From Seonamhaeicola sediminis (lineage in GTDB: Bacteria; Bacteroidota; Bacteroidia; Flavobacteriales; Flavobacteriaceae): a stretch of DNA of 64,000 bases. Positions 10,173-18,279 of this stretch are shown here, one piece after another. The stretch spans positions 310,001-374,000 of the forward strand of contig NZ_SMZJ02000001.1 of assembly GCF_004358095.2 (NCBI RefSeq), written 5' to 3'. Position 1 is the stretch's first letter, and every line of letters begins with the position of its first letter. The position numbers and the translations under genes were made by a program. A model generated the notes under the pieces. That model saw only the letters and a list, made by a program, of their open reading frames with translations. It was not told the DNA's origin and made no database searches.

Positions 10173-10189
10173 CAGGATAGCACAGGTTA
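10173..10189 (+). promoter_or_regulatory. Conserved CAG-repeat element upstream of the 10292 gene
   Basis: It reads CAGGATAGCACAGGTTA, two CAGG(A/T)TA half-sites exactly 10 bp apart. The promoter-proximal half carries GGTTA instead of GGATA. It ends 103 bp before the start codon, farther than most other sites, implying a longer leader. TATTTTTA follows about 20 bp downstream. Confidence 0.5.
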
Positions 10190-10291
10190 ACATATTCCGT
10201 TTACTACCCTATTTTTATTGCATATTTTAAGTAAAACAAACATCATTACATTACACACTTTAATTATATTAACTTTTCTAAACTTATAAAA

Positions 10292-11155
10292 ATGAATAAA
10301 ACATCCTTAATACTAATCATTCTTTTAATACTTAACCAAACTATTTCTGCACAGCAAATAGCCCCACCTTCTGGTCGCATTGCTGTTGTTGCTGATGGTA
10401 ATTCGCCCGACCCTGATGACTTAGGCGGAACTGCAATAACCTTGGCGCTATTGCGTGCTGCAGGATTGGAAGATAGATTGGTTCACTATTCCCATAGCTG
10501 TGATTTAATAAGAGATGATAGAATATCTGTTGGTGCCGAAAAGGAACGCCATCATTTAATGCAAATAGCCTGCGATATAACTGCAAGACGCTGGGGCGGG
10601 TTTGAACTTTTAACCTTTTACGATGCCATGTGGCAAAGAGAAGCCACCATAAACGATTTATGTTGGGCTATTAACGCCTCAACGGAAGACGATCCGCTGT
10701 GGATTATCGAGGCAGGAGAACCAGACATTATTGGTATGGCTTTAAAAAAGACACCCAAAGAAAAGCACAGGTATGTAAAAGTAGTAACGCACCATCCTGC
10801 TAACGATAATGCTGGTGATTTTTACTCTTGGCAACAGATTTTGGATTTTGGTATTGAGGAAGTACGCATCCCAGACCAGAACATTAATTTAAAATTGGAC
10901 CACAAAAAATGGGACTGGGCAAAAAATCATTCAGACCCACGTATTAGACTCATCTGGACCATTGGAAATATAGCAGAGATAGATAATATAGTAAACTTTC
11001 AAAAAGGCAAATGGGACTGCTCTGACGCTGGTATGGTATTATATTGGATTACTGGTGCTAACGTTAATGATGGTTTAGAAGCTGGAGGTATGGAAGTAGT
11101 AAAAAGCTTTTTAGAAAATTATGTTAGCAACAATCCTGAACAAAAGAAAAAATAA
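10292..11155 (+). CDS. Exported nucleoside-hydrolase-fold protein
   Basis: The 287-residue protein has an export signal ending ISAQQ. Its first strand carries VVADGNSPDPDDLGGTA, resembling the Asp-rich calcium site at the N-terminus of inosine-uridine nucleoside hydrolases but spaced differently. DPLWIIEAGEPDIIG and VVTHHPANDN fit the same alpha/beta fold. Proteins of this kind recur in algal PULs; their reaction is not established to my knowledge. Cleavage of an N-glycosidic bond is only a fold-based guess, and an O-glycosidase role is also possible. It is monocistronic, has its own conserved element upstream and a strong terminator downstream. Confidence 0.7.
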   Translation: MNKTSLILIILLILNQTISAQQIAPPSGRIAVVADGNSPDPDDLGGTAITLALLRAAGLEDRLVHYSHSCDLIRDDRISVGAEKERHHLMQIACDITARRWGGFELLTFYDAMWQREATINDLCWAINASTEDDPLWIIEAGEPDIIGMALKKTPKEKHRYVKVVTHHPANDNAGDFYSWQQILDFGIEEVRIPDQNINLKLDHKKWDWAKNHSDPRIRLIWTIGNIAEIDNIVNFQKGKWDCSDAGMVLYWITGANVNDGLEAGGMEVVKSFLENYVSNNPEQKKK

Positions 11156-11170
11156 ATATAATAAAAACAA

Positions 11171-11203
11171 AAAAGAGCTTGGATATTTTATCCAAGCTCT
11201 TTT
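11171..11203. terminator. Bidirectional terminator between convergent genes
   Basis: AAAAGAGCTTGGATA pairs with TATCCAAGCTCTTTT across a TTT loop. A-runs and T-runs on both sides make it work in both directions. It closes the 10292 gene and the GH2 gene ending at 11230. Confidence 0.9.
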
Positions 11204-11229
11204 TTGTTTTTATTAATCTTAATTTGCTG

Positions 11230-14205
11230 TTAGAATTTTTTTCCTATTACCGTGTACATTTTAGCATCTTCTGGAACTTCACCATCAGAGTTTCCTGCCA
11301 TAATAATACTTTCACCTGCTTCTGCCAACCTGTGAAATACAGACATAACAGCGTCATCTAATTTTACATTGTCACCGGTATCTTTATAATCCTCTAAAAG
11401 AAATTCTGGTCTTGGAACCCGGTCATCATGAAGTACATAGATATGCATTTTTACACCAGCAATAAACTGTAACTGATCTCTTGCCCAATAATTTTTATCA
11501 GAATTTGGTGTTCTTATATATTCGGCTTTGTTAAGATATCTTGGTATCACTGTATAATTATGTTCTAAATCGGTATGTGATTTTTTACCCCAGTGCATAT
11601 TAGTACGCAACATAGCTTTACCATCACCTGTGTAACTAAACTTGGTAAACAACTTACTTTTATTGGTCTTACCAGGAATATACTCTGGAATTTCAGGAGT
11701 ATATATAGGCATTGGTTCCTCTGCTAGCACATCTTGGTATACCTGAGGAAGTTCTATTGTTAAGCCATTAACCACTTTTATTGGTTTAGATGTTATGCTA
11801 ATATTGGCCAAAGGGAGACCTTCATAAGACGCTGTAATAGACACATTACCAGCCTCTAAAAGTGAACGTACCGACACTCGGTTTATACCTGCCTCTATGT
11901 CTAAATACAGATTATTAATAGAGTTTGGTTTACCACTGTTGTAACCACCTCTCCAAACACCTGCTCCTTCAAAAGTAAAATCTACACGCCCTTTCGCTAA
12001 AGGACATCGATTACCATTTGCATCAACGACCTCTACATCAACTAAAGCAATATCAGAACCATCAGCCAACCAACCCTGAGGGCCAGTAATTGAACTCAGC
12101 TTTAAAGCTACTGGTTTTCTAGCCGTTTGCTTAATTTGAGAGGTTTGTAATTCACTATTAATATATGCCTCTGCTTTGATACTACCAGTTTTCCAACTAA
12201 CCTTATCAAATTTAAAAATATAACCATTTTCTGGGCTGCTATTGGTACCCACTAATTCATCATTAACATAAAGCTTTACTTCTTGGCAATTTGACACAAC
12301 GAATATATCTTTGATAGTATTTTCATCGTAATTCCAGTGCCCAACAATATGCACTTGTGGTTCTGGACGCCACATGGCTTTTGTGGCAAAAAATGCTTCT
12401 TTAGGCAAGCGAACGGCATCTACCTCTCCACTAGCCCTTGTTACTTCTGTTGGGCAACGGCCACCATGAGGCCCATCAGTAAATACCCAATTGGCACCAC
12501 CCACATGGTAAGTTTTCTTTCCCATTTTTTCCCACCAGTGATCTACTTGGTTTACTGCAAACTCTTCAGAATTTAATTTATAGGTATTCTTTTTGATATT
12601 CTGGTGACTGTAAAAATTATCGTCGGGAGAATATTTGTCCCAAATACGTCTTGGGGCTTCCTCACGGTTATACTCACTTTCAACAATTGGCAAATCTGGA
12701 TATTCTCTTTCCCAACCTTCGGTTCCTATTTCAATAGACACATAACCCTCGGAATCATTTTTAACATCAGCCCTTCTGTTTCCCATAAGGCGTTTTCCAT
12801 TGGGATCGAATGTATTAATGACATCTAATATTTCTTGATAATGTGCTTCGGTTTCAGCCCAATTACCCCCCTCCCAAATAAAAATTGATGGGTGGTTGCG
12901 GTAATACACAATCATATCTTTAAAGGCTTTAATACGGATATTCCAAGTTTCGCCATCGTCTTGAGATTCTCCACTAACACCTGGCATAAGAGTTACAAAA
13001 CCATATTTGTCTCCCATGGCAATTTCTGCTGGTGATCCAGCACAGTGCCCCCAACGTATAAAATTACCACCAGCTTCGTCCATTAACTGATAGGTATAGT
13101 CGCGTAACCAATCTGGCAATGCAGCGCCTAATCCTGCCCAAGAATTGGTTGGTTTTTGACCCCAACCATGTAATTTTGCATATTCGCCATTATTAAAAAA
13201 GCCTTTATCTTTATCAAAATTGAAGCTTCGTATTCCTAAAGGTGTATTATAAGAATCTATGGCTTTTCCATCAACCTTTAAAATAGTTTCAACGTTGTAC
13301 ATATAAGGATGGCGAGTGTACCAACGTTTTGGATTTGACACACTTGTTGTTACTGAAAACATATATTTGTCGCCCGCTTCAATGCTTTTTTCTGATGATG
13401 CTGTTGCCACCACTTTACCGTCGTTATCAATAATTTTAGCTTCATAAACCACTTTTTTAGCATCAGGGTATTCGTTTTGAACTTCGGCGTTTATAGTAAC
13501 ATCGGCATTTTCTGCAGTAATGTTTTCAGAATATACGTACGTTCCTAATGTTTCTAAATTATCATAAAGGGGTAATGTGATATGGAGTGGATCTGTAACA
13601 TGTAGAAATACGTTTCTGTAAATCCCGCCATGATTAGGATGCCAATGCTCATGATGCCATACTAAAGGAAAATTGTCTCTAAAATGATCACCACGGTCGT
13701 TATTCACTTTTACAGCCAATACATTGTTTTCTCCAAATTTTAGATACGGTGTTAAATCAAACCCAAATGGAATGAAACCTGTCTGGTTTTGCCCCAAAAA
13801 TTTCCCGTTAATGTAAACATCTGCTATTTGACGCACACCTTCAAACTCTATAAAAACTTTCTTATTAGCATCTTCAGCAGGTAGCATAAAGTGTTTACGA
13901 TACCATACTGTACCTCTCCAATGATTACCTTCTCCATCATGATGACCATGACTTAAATCGTCAAAAGTATCTATATCGTTAAAGGTATGCGGACAACTTA
14001 CAGTGCTCCAAACTACATCATCAAAACCTAGTTCTTGAGCATTTTCTGGATTTTCCTTTATGAATTTCCATTCCAGATTGAAGTTATACTTTGTTCTTGT
14101 TTCCTGTGACACATAATCTTTATTTTCTTGCACATTATCACATGAAAAAGAACCAAACCCTAAAACAACTAGGGTTGCAATTTTTATTAATTGACTTCTT
14201 AACAT
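11230..14205 (-). CDS. GH2-family glycosidase with atypical active site
   Basis: The 991-residue lipoprotein has its lipid Cys at 22 (GFGSFSC). The GH2 sugar-binding domain spans about 40-205 (RGTVWYRKHF, VYINGKFLGQN), followed by an immunoglobulin-like domain and a TIM barrel from about 330. The barrel has NFIRWGH at 381-387 and a candidate nucleophile in VESEYN (Glu509 or Glu511). The usual GH2 acid/base motif GNE is replaced by IWEGGNW, where Asn448 is followed by Trp and the nearest Glu is 445. About 300 further residues include bacterial Ig-like segments. The variant may shift or lose the acid/base, so beta-galactosidase activity should not be assumed. It is 6 bp downstream of the GH39-like gene in the same operon. 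Confidence 0.85.
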   Translation of the reverse strand: MLRSQLIKIATLVVLGFGSFSCDNVQENKDYVSQETRTKYNFNLEWKFIKENPENAQELGFDDVVWSTVSCPHTFNDIDTFDDLSHGHHDGEGNHWRGTVWYRKHFMLPAEDANKKVFIEFEGVRQIADVYINGKFLGQNQTGFIPFGFDLTPYLKFGENNVLAVKVNNDRGDHFRDNFPLVWHHEHWHPNHGGIYRNVFLHVTDPLHITLPLYDNLETLGTYVYSENITAENADVTINAEVQNEYPDAKKVVYEAKIIDNDGKVVATASSEKSIEAGDKYMFSVTTSVSNPKRWYTRHPYMYNVETILKVDGKAIDSYNTPLGIRSFNFDKDKGFFNNGEYAKLHGWGQKPTNSWAGLGAALPDWLRDYTYQLMDEAGGNFIRWGHCAGSPAEIAMGDKYGFVTLMPGVSGESQDDGETWNIRIKAFKDMIVYYRNHPSIFIWEGGNWAETEAHYQEILDVINTFDPNGKRLMGNRRADVKNDSEGYVSIEIGTEGWEREYPDLPIVESEYNREEAPRRIWDKYSPDDNFYSHQNIKKNTYKLNSEEFAVNQVDHWWEKMGKKTYHVGGANWVFTDGPHGGRCPTEVTRASGEVDAVRLPKEAFFATKAMWRPEPQVHIVGHWNYDENTIKDIFVVSNCQEVKLYVNDELVGTNSSPENGYIFKFDKVSWKTGSIKAEAYINSELQTSQIKQTARKPVALKLSSITGPQGWLADGSDIALVDVEVVDANGNRCPLAKGRVDFTFEGAGVWRGGYNSGKPNSINNLYLDIEAGINRVSVRSLLEAGNVSITASYEGLPLANISITSKPIKVVNGLTIELPQVYQDVLAEEPMPIYTPEIPEYIPGKTNKSKLFTKFSYTGDGKAMLRTNMHWGKKSHTDLEHNYTVIPRYLNKAEYIRTPNSDKNYWARDQLQFIAGVKMHIYVLHDDRVPRPEFLLEDYKDTGDNVKLDDAVMSVFHRLAEAGESIIMAGNSDGEVPEDAKMYTVIGKKF

Positions 14206-14211
14206 ATTTAT

Positions 14212-15891
14212 TTATTCTGGTATTAACTCAATAAGTTTTACACTATGAGGCTCTAAATCTACTTGAAGTATTAGGCTTCCGTCTCGCTTTACAACAACAG
14301 AATCTGTTACCGTTTGTTGCAGTTTGGCTAAATTTTCATATTTCGATAAATTAGCACTAAGTACGTCTTTCCAACCATCTCCAAAGCGGTCTGAAGGTCT
14401 GTTACCATAAATACGGCCGTTTGATTTTTCGGTTACACCCGCATTTCTCAAGTCCTTATAAAGTTCATGCATCATGACACTATGGTCTTTATCAACGGTC
14501 CATTCGTTCATTTTCCATGTATTACTAGAGGGAATTATTCCACCAGTAAGCTTGGGATAAATAGTTTGTTTGTTTGAACTGGTTCTAGATGGATTGTGAT
14601 TGTAAACCAGCACATACATAACATCGCCTTTCATGACAGGTATTACACCTGCATGTCCACTAAAATTATCAATAGCTTCTACCCTGTTACCATTCTCCAT
14701 CATTTGAAACATACGCATTACATTTTTTCTTCCTTGAGGTAAATCGCTCGCTTCTATTTCTTGTCCCCAGTCATAAATTTCTGAAATCTTATAATCAAAG
14801 ACCATATCAGCCACCGTTGCGTACCAACTAGCTCCTAACTCGGTAGCATCTGTTAGACTAACACCTCTTACACCATTTTCATCTCTCAACATTCCAAACT
14901 CTTGAATGTCTAAAGGGATATCTCGAAATTGCGAATAGCTATTCAATTTGTTTCTGTAAGGCTCAATTTTCCCGGGTAATGCTACAGTGTTCTGATCTAT
15001 TTTTTCGTAATAGGAAATACTAAAAAAATCCATTTTAGTACCAGTAGCTCCTGTGGCATAATTGGTTCCTGTAGCACAATGGTCTATAAGCTGGGTGGTA
15101 TAAGTGGCTACTCCTTCGGTTAACATATTACCGGGTCCAATAATAGCATCTGGAATGACTTTTAAAACCTCATCAACCGTAATATCATAGTGCTTAAAGT
15201 AATCTTCCATGGTACCATTCCAGTGGTTAGGTGTATAATTAGGCTCTGTACTTACTCTAAACCGCCATGTTTTTACTTCGTTCATACCAAACTCATTTAC
15301 CAACGTAGTTAAAAAAGCATTCACGTATTGTCTCCAATGATCATAATTATCAGGAGGACTGGTATTTCCGTAGGTATTAACCACTTTATTGGCAACCATT
15401 TCCCAAGGTACTTTACTTAAAACAATTCTTGGCTTAAAACCAGTATTCATAAAATCACGCATATTGGTAAGCAAGTCGCTAAAATCTGTAATTATATTAC
15501 CCGAAGCATCGACGCCCTGATAAAACATGTTAAGATTATCGGTTCTACCGCCCATTATTCTTACCAGATTATAGCTTTTCACATAATCTTTTATGGGGTT
15601 TAGTGAATTTCTAAAACCAGAAGCACTAAATCTTGTTTGATTTATCATAGGGCGGGTAGACCAAAAATTATAAAACTGCCCAACAACGGCACCTGTATTT
15701 ACTGTTATAATTTTATTTGGATCTAAAGTGCTTTCATCAATACCTTCTGGTTCTTCAGGATTGGGATCTGGATCTGGAGTCACTATAACCTCTTCTTCTA
15801 CTGGATTGGATTTAGAACAGGTATAGAAGTTTGAAACTAATGTAAAAATTAAAATAACTCCGAAAACTTTTTTACAATCATTTAATAGCAT
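14212..15891 (-). CDS. GH39-like clan GH-A glycosidase, lipoprotein
   Basis: The 559-residue protein has its lipid Cys at 25 (FYTC), followed by a Pro/Glu/Asp-rich linker to about residue 60. The barrel has VRIMGGRTDN, then WRFRVSTEPNYTPNHW with the probable acid/base Glu216, and LDIQEFGM with the probable nucleophile Glu331. Spacing and motifs resemble GH39 (beta-xylosidase/alpha-iduronidase fold), but related clan GH-A families such as GH86 cannot be excluded by eye. A second protein at 48792 has the same motif pair. It is first in an operon with the atypical GH2 and has a conserved element 55 bp upstream. Confidence 0.75.
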   Translation of the reverse strand: MLLNDCKKVFGVILIFTLVSNFYTCSKSNPVEEEVIVTPDPDPNPEEPEGIDESTLDPNKIITVNTGAVVGQFYNFWSTRPMINQTRFSASGFRNSLNPIKDYVKSYNLVRIMGGRTDNLNMFYQGVDASGNIITDFSDLLTNMRDFMNTGFKPRIVLSKVPWEMVANKVVNTYGNTSPPDNYDHWRQYVNAFLTTLVNEFGMNEVKTWRFRVSTEPNYTPNHWNGTMEDYFKHYDITVDEVLKVIPDAIIGPGNMLTEGVATYTTQLIDHCATGTNYATGATGTKMDFFSISYYEKIDQNTVALPGKIEPYRNKLNSYSQFRDIPLDIQEFGMLRDENGVRGVSLTDATELGASWYATVADMVFDYKISEIYDWGQEIEASDLPQGRKNVMRMFQMMENGNRVEAIDNFSGHAGVIPVMKGDVMYVLVYNHNPSRTSSNKQTIYPKLTGGIIPSSNTWKMNEWTVDKDHSVMMHELYKDLRNAGVTEKSNGRIYGNRPSDRFGDGWKDVLSANLSKYENLAKLQQTVTDSVVVKRDGSLILQVDLEPHSVKLIELIPE

Positions 15892-15945
15892 AGCAACTCA
15901 GTTAAAAAATAATTCTTTAAAAGTAAAATTTAATAACTTTACATC

Positions 15946-15962
15946 TATCCTGTTATGTGCTG
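15946..15962 (-). promoter_or_regulatory. Conserved CAG-N7-CAGGATA element upstream of GH39-like gene
   Basis: On the gene strand it reads CAGCACATAACAGGATA. It ends 55 bp before the start codon, and TAAATTTTA lies downstream as a possible -7 box. It falls in the gap after the DUF1080 gene, giving the GH39/GH2 pair its own promoter. Confidence 0.6.
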
Positions 15963-16026
15963 AAAACTCTATTACTTACTGAAGGCTCAAACTAAAGAAT
16001 AAGCTTGATACTCGATTAATTAAAAC

Positions 16027-16800
16027 TTAGTTACTTAAAGATTTTAGCTGTATATTTTGGTATTCAACTTTCATTGGAGGGCCAACATGAACTTGAACGC
16101 CTATATAGCCTTTTAAAGTTCTATTTACAGTATCCAAATCTGTCACTTCACTCATTAAAACGCCATTTATATAATGTTGTAATTTATTCCCATTTACCTT
16201 GATATAAACTTTATTCCAATCATTTGATTTAATGTTCGATTTTAATTGTGACTTTGTTCCAAGAGTATCCAAAACCACTCTTATTTGCCAACAATTTTTT
16301 AAAACATTCTTACGAATATTAGTTATCGGAATACTATCAGGCATTAAAGGTATGTTTACTTTTTCACCCATATAAGCTAATGTGGTACGCTTTCTTTCTT
16401 CGTAATTCTGACCCGTATATCTATTTCTACCATCTATATCACACTGGTAACCTTTTAAAGCAAAAGGCATTTCGTCAATAATCTCACTTCTGTAATTAAC
16501 TCCGCTATTTCCTAATTCACTAATGCGATACTCAAGTTTTAATTCAAAGTTTTCTGGCTGTTCCTTTTTATAAATAATGAAGGAATTTCGCTTTAAAAGT
16601 GTCTCAGGTGTAACCTCACCAACTAAAAGGCCATTCTCCACGCGCCAATACGTGGAATCACCTTCCCAACCTTCGAGATTTTTTCCATTGAAAATTGAAT
16701 GGTACGCATTCTCATTTTTATTGTTATTTTCATTTCTACATGAAAATATATTCAAAACGGATAAAACCATTAAAGCAAAACACATATGTATATTTTTCAT
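16027..16800 (-). CDS. DUF1080 (3-keto-disaccharide hydrolase-like) lipoprotein
   Basis: The 257-residue protein has its lipid Cys at 21 (NIFSC). One DUF1080 domain covers about 35-255. It starts IFNGKNLEGWEGDSTYW, continues with RISELGNSGVNYRSEI, and ends in the typical GVQVHVGPPMKVEYQNI. The fold is a concanavalin-like jelly roll. Characterized DUF1080 proteins cleave 3-keto glycosides by elimination, usually with an oxidoreductase that makes the 3-keto sugar. The oxidoreductase partners could be the Gfo/Idh genes at 37816-40420. It is monocistronic with its own conserved element. Confidence 0.85.
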   Translation of the reverse strand: MKNIHMCFALMVLSVLNIFSCRNENNNKNENAYHSIFNGKNLEGWEGDSTYWRVENGLLVGEVTPETLLKRNSFIIYKKEQPENFELKLEYRISELGNSGVNYRSEIIDEMPFALKGYQCDIDGRNRYTGQNYEERKRTTLAYMGEKVNIPLMPDSIPITNIRKNVLKNCWQIRVVLDTLGTKSQLKSNIKSNDWNKVYIKVNGNKLQHYINGVLMSEVTDLDTVNRTLKGYIGVQVHVGPPMKVEYQNIQLKSLSN

Positions 16801-16853
16801 TGTATATTTTAGATTTAGACTTTTGGCAATTTAAATTATGAATGGTAGATATT

Positions 16854-16870
16854 TATCCTGCACAGTACTG
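16854..16870 (-). promoter_or_regulatory. Conserved CAG-N7-CAGGATA element upstream of DUF1080 gene
   Basis: On the gene strand it reads CAGTACTGTGCAGGATA, close to the consensus of the ten sites. It ends 54 bp before the start codon. No strong -7 box is visible; TTAAATTG is the nearest candidate. Confidence 0.65.
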
Positions 16871-16967
16871 ATTGAAAATTTCACCCTCTAATCTTTTTAT
16901 TCTTTTGTATTGACAGGCGAAATTTCATAGCATTTTTTTATACTCTTTACAAACAACGTAATTAAAG

Positions 16968-16984
16968 CAGTATTGTACAGGATA
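16968..16984 (+). promoter_or_regulatory. Conserved CAG-N7-CAGGATA element upstream of ECF sigma gene
   Basis: It reads CAGTATTGTACAGGATA. TATATTGA, a one-mismatch -7 box, begins about 21 bp past it. It lies 177 bp before the sigma gene, implying a leader of roughly 150 nt. This would place the PUL sigma factor under the same control as the enzyme operons. Confidence 0.6.
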
Positions 16985-17160
16985 GTGATCTTCTTTTTTG
17001 ATTCTATATTGAGTCACGTAACTAACGTTTAATTTTTTTAAAACCAAAATAGAACTAACTAAATCAAAACACCTTTTTAATTAAGCAAAACCACATATCT
17101 TTAAATATACACTCTATATTATTAATAGAGTTTACTTCTGATTTAGGTTAATTAACAATA

Positions 17161-17730
17161 ATGGATTCAATAGAAATTCTTTTTGAAATACGAGATAAGA
17201 ATCATTTAGCTTTTAAAAAGCTTTTTCAAAAGCATTATTTCGAATTAGTTGTTTACGCAAACCAATATTTGTTTGACAAAGGCTTAAGTGAAGATGTCGT
17301 TCAAGATGTATACGTTTGTCTTTGGGAAAAAGCTGAAACTATTGAAATAAAAACAAGTTTAAAAGCATATTTATATGCCATGGTAAGGAACCACTGTTTA
17401 AATAAATTAAAAAACCTTAAAATATCTTACACTGATGATATGTTCATTTTAGACTATGCTAATAAAAATGTTCAAACACCCTATACCTTAGAAGATAACA
17501 ACAAACATATTCTTTATCAGAGAGTTTTGGAATCAATAGAAAGTTTACCCAACAAAATGAAACTGATTGTAAAGTTGCGGTTTGTAAACAACTATCAATA
17601 TAAAGAAATAGCAAACGAACTCAACATATCTGTAAACACAGTTAAAACTCAATTAAAACGCGCCAAGGTAAAATTAGCCCAGTTTGTCCTATTTACTTTC
17701 ACCTTCATTTTAACAATAACACAACTCTAG
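17161..17730 (+). CDS. ECF-type RNA polymerase sigma factor
   Basis: The 189-residue protein has sigma region 2 at about 15-85 (SEDVVQDVYVCLWEKAE, AYLYAMVRNHCLNKLKN). Region 4 is at about 120-180 (LPNKMKLIVKLRFVNN, YKEIANELNISVNTVKTQLK). Size and layout match the Bacteroidota ECF factors paired with FecR-like anti-sigma and STN-SusC proteins. It would be held by the anti-sigma factor at 18280 and released when the STN-SusC at 19515 binds its glycan. The C-terminus ends with a hydrophobic stretch (FVLFTFTFILTI), common in this group. Confidence 0.95.
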   Translation: MDSIEILFEIRDKNHLAFKKLFQKHYFELVVYANQYLFDKGLSEDVVQDVYVCLWEKAETIEIKTSLKAYLYAMVRNHCLNKLKNLKISYTDDMFILDYANKNVQTPYTLEDNNKHILYQRVLESIESLPNKMKLIVKLRFVNNYQYKEIANELNISVNTVKTQLKRAKVKLAQFVLFTFTFILTITQL

Positions 17731-17945
17731 ACATTTATTCTATTCAATAAAGCACTTTTTAAATTAGTTTTGTCACCTCACTTATTTTATTAGTAATGTT
17801 GTCTTACCCTCATATGTACATCAGTTTAAATATTGATTATTGTATTTAGAATTATTCTAACACAAGCTAGCTAAATTAACTAAAACTTATTGCTAAAAAC
17901 AGGTTTTATCTATAGGATTCGAAAATTTAAGATTGTACTAAACTC

Positions 17946-17999
17946 AAGCGTATTGTTGATGAAAACTTTAAGCATAGAGATTATTATTTAAAAAAGTGA
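17946..17999 (+). pseudogene. Possible relic of a sulfatase C-terminus
   Basis: The frame reads KRIVDENFKHRDYYLKK then a TGA. It aligns without gaps to ERIGETEIHPREYYLKK near the end of the sulfatase at 28114, with 8 of 17 residues identical plus conservative Glu/Asp changes. The same frame continues past the stop with coding-like sequence (HAIDYFGFYNEGDIIQTP). The match is short, so this is tentative. Confidence 0.35.
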
Positions 18000-18222
18000 C
18001 ATCTTAAGATAAGACAAAAAAACCATGCAATTGATTATTTTGGTTTTTATAATGAAGGAGACATTATACAAACCCCGAAATTAAAAAAGAATTAAAAAGC
18101 TTTAACGCTACAGCTTTTAACTTTTAATGTAAAAAAACCACAATAAAATTTTAATGCAAGCCGCTTTATTTTGAGAAACACTTTACTTTTTTGGTGCAGA
18201 ATTAAATTTTTAATAAGTTTTT

Positions 18223-18250
18223 GTCACCCTTTTTATACATTCTTTTGTCT
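18223..18250 (+). promoter_or_regulatory. Candidate ECF-type promoter for anti-sigma/susCD unit
   Basis: GTCACC and TTGTCT are separated by 16 bp, the usual -35/-10 distance for ECF sigma factors. The block ends 29 bp before the anti-sigma start codon. A similar pair with 21-bp spacing lies at 17772-17804. It could be the autoregulatory target of the sigma factor at 17161; no experimental motif for this sigma is known to me. Confidence 0.35.
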
Positions 18251-18279
18251 ATCAATAAATCATTATTGATTTTAACACT

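Larger units (their letters stand above)
9814..10291. other. 478-bp divergent intergenic region
   Basis: This A+T-rich region separates susC (minus) from the nucleoside-hydrolase-like gene (plus). It holds one conserved CAG-N7-CAGGATA-type element facing each gene, at 9872-9902 and 10173-10189. The approximately 270 bp between them are poly-A/T rich with no frame, hairpin or repeat that I can support. Confidence 0.6.
16801..17160. other. 360-bp divergent control region
   Basis: The region separates the DUF1080 gene (minus) from the ECF sigma gene (plus). It holds a conserved element facing each gene (16854-16870 and 16968-16984). A small inverted repeat lies at 17111-17131 (ACTCTAT/ATAGAGT), 30 bp before the sigma start; its role is unknown. 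Confidence 0.55.
17731..18279. other. 549-bp gap between sigma and anti-sigma genes
   Basis: This gap is unusually long for a sigma/anti-sigma pair. It contains a short decayed coding stretch (17946-17999) and two similar promoter-like blocks: GTCACC at 17772-17777 with TTGTCT at 17799-17804, and GTCACC at 18223-18228 with TTGTCT at 18245-18250. No intact gene is visible. Confidence 0.55.
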
